NCBI RefSeq assembly: GCF_000014885.1
Contig: NC_011566.1
Coordinates: 1,612,001-1,676,000 of the forward strand
Length of the DNA: 64,000 nucleotides
Source of the DNA: Shewanella piezotolerans WP3
GTDB lineage: Bacteria > Pseudomonadota > Gammaproteobacteria > Enterobacterales > Shewanellaceae
Direction of reading: 5' to 3'
Within the stretch, counting starts at the first letter, position 1, and each line of letters begins with the position of its first letter. Shown here in pieces: positions 52,069 to 59,115 of the stretch. The position numbers were made by a program, and so were the translations under genes. The notes beneath the pieces were generated by a model. The model was not told where the DNA came from. It did no database searches and worked only from the letters and a program-made list of their open reading frames with translations.

Positions 52069-52086
52069 TTTAAGCTCCTTAAAATG
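52066..52086 (-). promoter_or_regulatory. Inverted repeat enclosing the ribosome site and start codon of the STAS gene
   Basis: Arms CATTTTAAG and CTTAAAATG flank a GAG loop. The arms include most of the AAGGAG ribosome site and the ATG, so the folded mRNA would hide both. This suggests translational control, though an AT-rich 9-bp stem is only moderately stable. Confidence 0.5.
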
Positions 52087-52141
52087 CTGTTAGAGATTAT
52101 TGCTAATAAGCACTCGGATTTATTAACATTGCTTTATACAG

Positions 52142-52157
52142 TGCAACTCTAATGCCA
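52142..52157 (-). promoter_or_regulatory. Sigma54 promoter of the STAS-wza export operon
   Basis: The minus strand reads TGGCATTAGAGTTGCA. It matches the -24/-12 consensus TGGCAC-N5-TTGCA except for one base of the -24 box, with GG and GC ten bases apart. The start of transcription would be near 52131, 63 bases before the STAS start. Confidence 0.75.
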
Positions 52158-52229
52158 GTTCTTAAGTTGTTGTATTATATTGGTTAAGTATGTTTCTTTG
52201 CATATAGGGATTTAGTTGCTAACGCAGAG

Positions 52230-52244
52230 TTCTTAAAATGCAAA
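52230..52244 (+). promoter_or_regulatory. SypG-like enhancer box
   Basis: TTCTTAAAATGCAAA differs at one base from the SypG-binding pattern of V. fischeri as I recall it (TTCTCA-N3-TGC plus A/T-rich end). It lies about 73 bases upstream of the -24 box. Enhancer orientation is usually free, so the plus-strand reading is acceptable. Confidence 0.5.
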
Positions 52245-52431
52245 GCATAATGAGCAGATTGAAAATCTAGGTTAAGCTGGAGTTCGACGGGATTAGCAGC
52301 GGATAATTATCTAGGGTACTGTAATGTGCTGGTTAATACGCTGTGTATCGCTTTCATGTGCTTAATCGTGAGCATAAACACAGCATATTTTTCAACTATT
52401 GATCCTTGAGTTAGTTCGAGTATTGAGCGCA

Positions 52432-52824
52432 TCATTGGGTTGATAAACTTAGTTGCAGGTGAGTTCCCGCCACAGACTCTTGCACCCTGACACTGTCCAT
52501 CCAGTTGTGCATTATCCATAAACCGCGACCTGATTGTTCATTAGTATCTGGACATTGCAGTGGAGATTTGTTGCCATGCAGCGGAGAATTATCAAGTAAA
52601 TCGACAATCACTTTGTTGTCGCCGCTGTGTAAGATTAATATTATCTCTTTTGAGCTGCTGGCTGAATGGTTAATGACATTCGCCACGGCTTCGAGTATAC
52701 AGGTGATTACCTTGAATCTTTGTGATGAACTGATTTGATTTTGTAGCATGAACTGATCGACTTCTAAGCACAGTGAATGCTTAGCTAATAGTGTTTTGTT
52801 AAGGTTTATCTGTAGACTATTCAT
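52432..52824 (-). CDS. Stand-alone HATPase anti-sigma-factor-type serine kinase (RsbW/SpoIIAB-like)
   Basis: This 130-residue GHKL ATPase has the N-box ILEAVANVINHS, the G1 region DNSPL and the G2 loop QSGRGLWIMHNWMD. Such proteins phosphorylate STAS partners or bind sigma factors. Together with the STAS protein (target) and the receiver-PP2C protein (phosphatase) it completes a partner switch. In V. fischeri the kinase and phosphatase are, as I recall, parts of a single SypE protein with a receiver between them; here the kinase is a separate gene 31 bases after the phosphatase gene. AAGGA precedes ATG 52824. Confidence 0.85.
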   Translation of the reverse strand: MNSLQINLNKTLLAKHSLCLEVDQFMLQNQISSSQRFKVITCILEAVANVINHSASSSKEIILILHSGDNKVIVDLLDNSPLHGNKSPLQCPDTNEQSGRGLWIMHNWMDSVRVQESVAGTHLQLSLSTQ

Positions 52825-52855
52825 AGGGTAATTCCTTGTTGAAATTCATTTTACG

Positions 52856-54112
52856 CTAAGCAAGCACACGGCGAATAGGCGTTTGGTTTAAACTGGCTAG
52901 TGACTGACTTGAAATAAGCATCAGAGAGATATCATCTTGAGCTTGCTGTTGTTGCCATAAGTCGCAGCTATGGGTTAAGTGGTGTAGCAAAGAACCGGGC
53001 GAGAGTTCTCTAGCATCGTTTATAATCTTCAGTAGTCGCTCTTGGCCGAAAAATCCATGCTTTGGGTGGCGACACTCATAGATCCCATCAGAATAGAGCA
53101 GTAGATGTTCATGTTGAGATAAAAATAACTGACTACTGCTGTATTGGTAGTTTTTGCGGATCCCCAATGGTAGTTGTGCTGCAATGTTTAGCTGTAGCTG
53201 ATCGGCAAAATAGGCGTGTTGTGGACTAATCACAATAGGTGCTGGATGACCAGCATTGACCAGTTCAACCTTACCTGTGACCGCATTTGCAATGCCTATT
53301 ATCATAGTGGCAAAACGGCCGCTGTTTTGTGGGTCGTCAAATTCACGGTTGAGCGTATTAATTAACTGGCACACATCTAAGGCCTGCCATGCGTCTTGGT
53401 TGTTGGCTAAGCTTTGCGCTAAAGTAAAGCTTTGCATAGAAGCGGCGGTGCCATGGCCACTGACATCGAGTAGATAAAAACCAATATGTTGGTCGTCAAT
53501 ATTGAAGCACTGAAAAATATCACCAGCGAGATCATGGGCAGGTTTAAATTCGCAAGTCACTTGCCATTGTTGGCTGAGTTGGCAGTTATTGGGCAGTAAT
53601 GCTTGTTGTAACTGCGCCGCCAATGCTAAGTCTTGTTTAACGACATTTAAGTATTGCTGCTCTTTTAATAGCATCTGATTTAGTGATTTATTCTTCTGTG
53701 ATAATTGGGACTGCATCTCTATTATTCGTACCCCAGCATGGATTCGGGCTTTTAACACCGCACTATTAAAGGGCTTCGCTACAAAGTCGTCTGCACCAGA
53801 ATTGATTCCTTCTACAATATGTGTATTTTCACTATTTCCCGTAAGGAGTATTGTGTATGGGTTATCGCATGATTGCTTGAGTATTTTACACAATTCAATA
53901 CCACTCATACCGGGCATCATCCAGTCGGTGATCACTAGGTCAACGTGATGGGCCTTAAGGTATTCAATTGCCGATTCCGCATTGGAAAAATCGACGCTAT
54001 GGTGACCCATTGCCGTCACCAAGGCACTTAGCAAGCAGCGTTCGCTATCGCAATCTTCGACAAGCATGATACTAAGAGAGTGCTTCGTTTGTGCGCTGTT
54101 TGATACCTTCAT
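52856..54112 (-). CDS. Response regulator with PP2C (SpoIIE/RsbU-type) serine phosphatase output
   Basis: This 418-residue protein has a receiver domain with LVEDCDSE and the phosphorylated aspartate in LVITDWMMPGMSG (about residue 63), then KPF as the conserved lysine. A coiled-coil linker (residues about 130-165) and a PP2C_SIG domain follow, with HDLAGDIF, LLDVSGHGTAASM and QDDISLML metal-binding motifs. Phosphorylation by a histidine kinase, plausibly the one at 55371, would control dephosphorylation of the STAS protein. I chose ATG 54112; GTG 54124 is possible. A sigma54 promoter lies 40 bases upstream. Confidence 0.9.
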   Translation of the reverse strand: MKVSNSAQTKHSLSIMLVEDCDSERCLLSALVTAMGHHSVDFSNAESAIEYLKAHHVDLVITDWMMPGMSGIELCKILKQSCDNPYTILLTGNSENTHIVEGINSGADDFVAKPFNSAVLKARIHAGVRIIEMQSQLSQKNKSLNQMLLKEQQYLNVVKQDLALAAQLQQALLPNNCQLSQQWQVTCEFKPAHDLAGDIFQCFNIDDQHIGFYLLDVSGHGTAASMQSFTLAQSLANNQDAWQALDVCQLINTLNREFDDPQNSGRFATMIIGIANAVTGKVELVNAGHPAPIVISPQHAYFADQLQLNIAAQLPLGIRKNYQYSSSQLFLSQHEHLLLYSDGIYECRHPKHGFFGQERLLKIINDARELSPGSLLHHLTHSCDLWQQQQAQDDISLMLISSQSLASLNQTPIRRVLA

Positions 54113-54151
54113 CAATCTGTTCACATTTTGTAGGGCTATGAAAGTTAAAAG

Positions 54152-54167
54152 TGCAAACGTTATGCCA
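54152..54167 (-). promoter_or_regulatory. Sigma54 promoter of the receiver-PP2C gene
   Basis: The minus strand reads TGGCATAACGTTTGCA, matching TGGCAC-N5-TTGCA except for one base. Transcription would begin near 54141, which leaves room for ATG 54112 and makes GTG 54124 less likely. Confidence 0.75.
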
Positions 54168-54265
54168 CTGTATTTATGCTCGATGATAACGTTTTGAATT
54201 ATTTGGCTTTCTTGTCTATTGCCATTCCATAACCTCTTTTAGACATAGTAATACTCATTGGGAAA

Positions 54266-54278
54266 TTGCATTTTGCAA
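54266..54278. promoter_or_regulatory. Perfect LuxO-like palindromic enhancer box
   Basis: TTGCATTTTGCAA is a full match to TTGCA-N3-TGCAA, the operator pattern of LuxO-type sigma54 activators. It lies 99 bases upstream of the minus-strand -24 box and 104 bases upstream of the plus-strand -24 box, so one bound regulator could serve both. Confidence 0.65.
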
Positions 54279-54381
54279 AATAGAAGTGCCATATTGATAA
54301 AACCAGATTGAACACTACATCTAATTGTTTTATATATAGTATTTATAGGGTTTATTTTTTACTCTGGACCACTTTTATTTT

Positions 54382-54397
54382 TGGCGTAGTTATTGCT
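54382..54397 (+). promoter_or_regulatory. Sigma54 promoter of the PhnD-sensor kinase operon
   Basis: TGGCGTAGTTATTGCT has GG and GC ten bases apart and a consensus TTGCT in the -12 box. Transcription would begin near 54408, 34 bases before ATG 54442. Confidence 0.65.
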
Positions 54398-54441
54398 CAG
54401 TTCTGTAAAAACATGAATTGAATTTAATTGAGGGGAGTGGC

Positions 54442-55371
54442 ATGCATTTATTTAACGACAAGGTCAGAAATATCATTATGTGCCGTAGAAATTCTGCGGT
54501 TTTTAGCCTGTTGTCTATCTTTGCTGTGGTATTTATGCCGCTTTCTTCCGGGGTTAGCGCTGAAGAATCCGTAGCCAGTCAGCCTAAAGAGACTCTCGTA
54601 TTTGGCGTTGTTCCACAGCAAGCGGCAAGTACACTTGCTAAAGCTTGGGGACCGTTACTTAAAGAAGTGTCGCAAAATGCAAAACTTGAGTTGCGTTTTG
54701 CAACCGCGCCAGATATTCCCACTTTTGAGGATCGGCTCGCGACCGGGGAGTATGACGTTGCCTATATGAACCCCCATCATTACGCTCAGTTTCATCAGTC
54801 ACAGGGCTATCAGGCGTTGGTTAAGGAGAAAGATAAAAAGCTTAAAGGGATTATCGTGGTCGCTAAAGATGCGAGTTTTCAAGATTTAGAGGCGCTAGCG
54901 GGAGAGACCATTGCGTTTCCTGCGCCAGGAGCATTTGCTGCCAGTATGATCCCTAGGGCTAACTTAAAACAGCGTGGCATCGACTTTACACCTAAGTATG
55001 TTGGCTCCCATGACTCCGTTTATATGGCGGTATCGAAAGGACTATTTAAGGTGGGTGGTGGTGTGGGCAGAACTTTTAATAACTTACCGCTTGAGACTCA
55101 ATCTAAGTTAAAGATCCTTTGGACCACTCCTAAATATACTCCCCACGCGATTGCTGTGCACCCTCGAGTCTCTGAAGCCGCCCGTAAAGAGCTAACCGCA
55201 GAGCTAGTGGCTCTTTCTCAATCTGAACAGGGATTGTCATTGTTAAATAGTCTTGGCTTTAACCGTTTTGAAATTGCTGCTGATAGTGACTGGAATGATG
55301 TTAGAGCACTTAAGCTTGATCAACTATCGATTCAGACGGATGAGGATGCTCCTAAACAGGAGGAGAACTAA
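54442..55371 (+). CDS. PhnD-like periplasmic substrate-binding protein, probable sensor partner
   Basis: This 309-residue protein has an N-terminal signal (VFSLLSIFAVVFMPLSSGVSAEE) and the PhnD/SsuA/TauA phosphonate-binding fold. Supporting motifs are LVFGVVPQQAASTLAKAWGPLL, TGEYDVAYMNPHHYAQF and GRTFNNLPLETQSKLKILW. Such proteins normally feed an ABC transporter, but no permease or ATPase is nearby. The start of the histidine kinase gene overlaps its stop by one base (TAATG). I infer that it binds a small anion or similar ligand and signals to the kinase. ATG 54442 has a GAGGGG site ahead. Confidence 0.85.
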   Translation: MHLFNDKVRNIIMCRRNSAVFSLLSIFAVVFMPLSSGVSAEESVASQPKETLVFGVVPQQAASTLAKAWGPLLKEVSQNAKLELRFATAPDIPTFEDRLATGEYDVAYMNPHHYAQFHQSQGYQALVKEKDKKLKGIIVVAKDASFQDLEALAGETIAFPAPGAFAASMIPRANLKQRGIDFTPKYVGSHDSVYMAVSKGLFKVGGGVGRTFNNLPLETQSKLKILWTTPKYTPHAIAVHPRVSEAARKELTAELVALSQSEQGLSLLNSLGFNRFEIAADSDWNDVRALKLDQLSIQTDEDAPKQEEN

Positions 55372-58300
55372 TGTCATTTCGGTTAAAAACAATATTGGGT
55401 ATTGCCATTATTGAAGGGGTACTGTTAATGCTGTTGGTGTATACCAGTATTGACTATTTAAAGTCATCTAATGAGTCTGAAATTGAGAAGCGTGCTCAGT
55501 CGACGGCATCTTTGTTTGCTGCTGCCGCAAAAGATGCGGTATTGAGCACAGACCTTTCAACGCTGAACAACCTCGCAAACGAGCTTATTTCGACTAACCA
55601 GGTCTTATATGTCAATGTATTTAATCGTGATGATCTGTTGGTGACTGCCGGGGCGAATAGCGGAGTCCATTTGGCGGCCAGGGACAGTAATGTCACGACT
55701 GTCGATGACGGGATTCTGGACATAGAGGCCATGGTTGCTGAGTCTGGAATTGTTTATGGTCGAGTAGAGCTTGGGGTCGAGATTTCAAAACTGGATATTT
55801 TTATTGCCGATGCGACCAAACAGTTCCTGTTGATCGCCGCATTGGAGATGGTGCTAGTGGCGCTGTTTTCTTGGTTGTTAGGCCATTATTTGACGCGCAA
55901 CTTACTGCAATTAAAATCTGCATCTACTCGTGTATTTTCCGGCGAGAAGCAAGTTAAAGTGCCCGTAACCTCTCAGGATGAAATCGGTCAAGCGGCTCAT
56001 GCATTCAACCAAATGGTTGAGCAAATAGATATAAAAACCCACGCACTTGAAAATGCAAATACCCGCCTTAGTACAATATTAGGCACGGCTTTGGATGGCT
56101 ATATCATTATTAATACTCATGGAGAGATAAGTGAAGTTAACCCCGCAGTAAGCCGCCTATTTGGTTATAAGGACAGTGAACTACTTGGCCAAAATGTATC
56201 TTTGCTCTTACCGTTAGCTGAGCGCGGAATGCATGACGTTTATATTCGTAAATACCTCGATAGTGGCGAGTCTAAAATCATTGGGAAAGGTCGAGAGTTA
56301 ATGGCACAGCATAAAGAGGGAGAACTGTTTCCTATTGAGCTATCGATTTCGAAAATGATACTCGATGGCGAATTACTATTTTTAGGCTTAGTTAAAGACC
56401 TTAGTGATGTTAAGCGGGCGCAAGTCGCAGCTCAACGCACAGAGTCAATCTTATTAGCCACATTGGAGGGCAGTAAGGATGGATTGATTACTATCGATAT
56501 TACTGGTGAAATCCAAGAGGTCAATGATTCAGCGTGTTTGATGTTTCAAGCACACTCAAGTGCATTAGTGGGCGAGAGAATGGAGACTTGCCTATTTCAA
56601 GGGGGAGCAAGAGCCACTTTTCGGGAGATTTTAGAGGAGTATCGCCTTACAGGTGCCGGTAAGGCGTTTAAAAATGCTACTGAAATATTTGCTACTCGCT
56701 TTGACGGTAAGCTGCTCCCTATTGAGCTAACTCTAATCCCAGTGCAATTAGGTGAAGAGATGCTGCTAACTGCATTTATCCGTGATATTTCAAGACGGAT
56801 GGAATACGAGACCCAGCTTAAATTGGCAAAAGAGCAAGCAGAACAGGGCAGTAAAGCTAAGTCACGCTTTTTAGCCACCATGAGTCACGAAATTCGCTCA
56901 CCACTGAATGCAGTGCTGGGCAGCGTTGATCTATTACTTGATTCTCGACTGAATAAGGAACAGCGGATCTACGCTAATACTGCTAAAGAAGCAGGAACCG
57001 CACTGCTGAGTACTATCAATGATATTTTAGATTTTTCAAAAATTGAAGCGGGGCAAATGTTGCTGGAGAAAAGTAGTTTCTCTGCTGCTAAGTTAGTCAC
57101 TCAGGTGTTACAGATCTTGTCGCCCAAGGCGCAAGATAAGGGCATTACCTTAGCTAGCTTTGTGAACTGTAATGTGCCAGAGAGCCTCATTGGAGACGGT
57201 CAGCGTTTACGCCAAGTGTTACAAAATCTAGTTGATAACGCGATTAAGTTCTCTTCTGGTGGCTGCATAGCAGTAGAGATGTGGTTGCTTGAAAGTCAGC
57301 AAGGCAAGGCTCAGCTTTGTTGTACGGTAACAGATCAAGGCATTGGGATCTCAGAGGAGGCACAGCTCACGCTATTTAAAGAATTCAGCCAAGTGCATGA
57401 CGAGCACAACACAAACTACAGTGGCACCGGGCTTGGGCTCGCCATTTGTGCAGAGCTTATTACTCGTATGGAAGGGAGCATTGCTGTACGCAGTGAACAA
57501 GGGCGAGGAAGCTGCTTTAGTTTCGATGTTAAATTAGAGTTAGAAGAAGCTGAGTTATCAATGCCACGCCAAATGCCTACTGATGCAAGAGTATTGTTAG
57601 TCCACCATAACTCAACTTACTGTCGATTATTTGAAAAACAATATCGTCAATATGGCGTTAGCGCAATTTGTGTCGATGGTGTCAAAAGTATTTTTAATAA
57701 TGTAAATGTACAAGGACGTTTTAGCTTAGTGCTGATTGACGAACACAGTCTTGTTGAGTTGACAGAACTGCAAGCTCAAAAGATTAAACAATCTTACCTT
57801 AATGAAGAGGGGTTGATGGCGGCGTTAATGACTGTTGTTGTGCCTGAAGCGTCAAAGTTGTTGGCTAAAGTTGGTCTTGAGCAAGTCGTTAATAAACCGC
57901 TTAGTAGAGATATGATGTTGGCAATGTTGAGCGGTGAACATCGTTTTAGTCATGATGTGGCAGCAATTGAAGAGGGGTTAAGTAACGAAAACCGTCAGCT
58001 ACTGCCCATTTTATTAGCTGAGGATAGCCCCGCGAATCAGATCGTGGCGAGTGCGTTGCTCAATAAGGCCGGTTTTAGTGTTGAAATTGCTAATAATGGC
58101 AAAGAGGCTGTCACTATGGCAGCCAAGAAAGAGTATGGACTGATCCTAATGGACATGAGGATGCCAGAGATGGATGGGGTTGAGGCAACAGAGCATATCC
58201 TATTGAACAATCCACAGCAGATTATTATTGCGATGACCGCTAATGTGCAAAAAGAGGATGTAGATCTGTGTATGAATGCGGGGATGAGAGATTTTGTCCC

Positions 58301-58949
58301 TAAACCTGTAAATCGAGCACAATTGATAAAAGCGGTTAACTATTGGATGGCTGAGGCGAAAACAATAGCCAAGGAAAGTGGCGATAGTTTTTTAGAGGTT
58401 AAAGAAGAAGCGCAGAGTATTCTAAATACCAGCAAAGCAATTATTGGTGAGACAGTCGTCCTCAGCTCTCCGGTTACATCTACAATAAATACAGAGCCTG
58501 ACAAAATATCTTCTCAAGCTGGAGAGATAAACGTGATTGAAAAAAATGAACTTGGGCAACAAGCAATAAATAGTACTGATGATGATCCGTCTAACAATAT
58601 CCTTGATGAAGCGACATTAATAGAGCTTTCAAGTATGTTAGGAGAGGATGCTATGGCTAGAATGTTTAGCGTATTCCTCAATGAGGCTGAAGAGAGGCTC
58701 ACTGTATTAAAGTCATTATTGAATGCCTATGATTCGTTAGGAAATTGTGATTTAGATGAGGTCGACATACAGGCTCATACACTTAAAAGCAGTGCGGGAA
58801 GTTTTGGTGCACAGGCGCTTAGTGTGGCGGCTAAATCACTTGAGCAGAGTGCTAAGGCTGGGGATGTTAGCCAGTTATCTCAATTATTGAATAATGTCAT
58901 TGATATTGGGGAGCAAACTTTACAGGTATTTAAGGCTCGCTTAACCTAA
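55371..58949 (+). CDS. Hybrid histidine kinase with two PAS, two receiver and one Hpt domain (SypF/RscS-like)
   Basis: This 1192-residue protein has an N-terminal helix, a periplasmic domain (about 30-150), a second helix (FLLIAALEMVLVALFSWLLG), HAMP, and two PAS domains (about 225-345 and 350-470). HisKA follows (ATMSHEIRSPLNAV, His506), then HATPase (DNAIKFSSGG, SGTGLGLAI). The first receiver is worn, with VLLVHHNS in place of the acidic pair and LIDEH around residue 790. The second receiver is normal (ILLAEDSP, LILMDMRMPEMDG, Asp928). A C-terminal Hpt has QAHTLKSSAGSFG (His1136). Phosphate would pass His-Asp-His to the regulator at 59116 and possibly to the receiver-PP2C protein. Confidence 0.93.
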   Translation: MSFRLKTILGIAIIEGVLLMLLVYTSIDYLKSSNESEIEKRAQSTASLFAAAAKDAVLSTDLSTLNNLANELISTNQVLYVNVFNRDDLLVTAGANSGVHLAARDSNVTTVDDGILDIEAMVAESGIVYGRVELGVEISKLDIFIADATKQFLLIAALEMVLVALFSWLLGHYLTRNLLQLKSASTRVFSGEKQVKVPVTSQDEIGQAAHAFNQMVEQIDIKTHALENANTRLSTILGTALDGYIIINTHGEISEVNPAVSRLFGYKDSELLGQNVSLLLPLAERGMHDVYIRKYLDSGESKIIGKGRELMAQHKEGELFPIELSISKMILDGELLFLGLVKDLSDVKRAQVAAQRTESILLATLEGSKDGLITIDITGEIQEVNDSACLMFQAHSSALVGERMETCLFQGGARATFREILEEYRLTGAGKAFKNATEIFATRFDGKLLPIELTLIPVQLGEEMLLTAFIRDISRRMEYETQLKLAKEQAEQGSKAKSRFLATMSHEIRSPLNAVLGSVDLLLDSRLNKEQRIYANTAKEAGTALLSTINDILDFSKIEAGQMLLEKSSFSAAKLVTQVLQILSPKAQDKGITLASFVNCNVPESLIGDGQRLRQVLQNLVDNAIKFSSGGCIAVEMWLLESQQGKAQLCCTVTDQGIGISEEAQLTLFKEFSQVHDEHNTNYSGTGLGLAICAELITRMEGSIAVRSEQGRGSCFSFDVKLELEEAELSMPRQMPTDARVLLVHHNSTYCRLFEKQYRQYGVSAICVDGVKSIFNNVNVQGRFSLVLIDEHSLVELTELQAQKIKQSYLNEEGLMAALMTVVVPEASKLLAKVGLEQVVNKPLSRDMMLAMLSGEHRFSHDVAAIEEGLSNENRQLLPILLAEDSPANQIVASALLNKAGFSVEIANNGKEAVTMAAKKEYGLILMDMRMPEMDGVEATEHILLNNPQQIIIAMTANVQKEDVDLCMNAGMRDFVPKPVNRAQLIKAVNYWMAEAKTIAKESGDSFLEVKEEAQSILNTSKAIIGETVVLSSPVTSTINTEPDKISSQAGEINVIEKNELGQQAINSTDDDPSNNILDEATLIELSSMLGEDAMARMFSVFLNEAEERLTVLKSLLNAYDSLGNCDLDEVDIQAHTLKSSAGSFGAQALSVAAKSLEQSAKAGDVSQLSQLLNNVIDIGEQTLQVFKARLT

Positions 58950-59115
58950 AACTATGCTAAATAAATAGGTTATTTGTAAGGCTCTAAGAGGTGACAAGAA
59001 AGCTAGCTAATAACTGCTAGACTTAACTAGCAGGCCTTGGTATCTACTGCCACACTCGTTATGATAGCTTATCTGTTTTTGGCTTTTTTAAATTTATCAA
59101 TAGGTTGACTTCTAT

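Larger units (their letters stand above)
52069..52431 (-). promoter_or_regulatory. Control region upstream of the STAS-wza operon
   Basis: This 363-base gap has no gene. It contains a sigma54-like promoter (52142-52157) and a SypG-like box (52230-52244), so the export operon probably has its own activated promoter, separate from that of the PP2C-kinase pair upstream. Confidence 0.6.
54113..54441. promoter_or_regulatory. Divergent control region with back-to-back sigma54 promoters
   Basis: This 329-base gap separates the minus-strand phosphatase operon from the plus-strand sensor operon. It holds one sigma54-like element in each direction and a perfect palindromic TTGCA-N3-TGCAA box between them, annotated separately. 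No open frame is credible. Confidence 0.7.
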
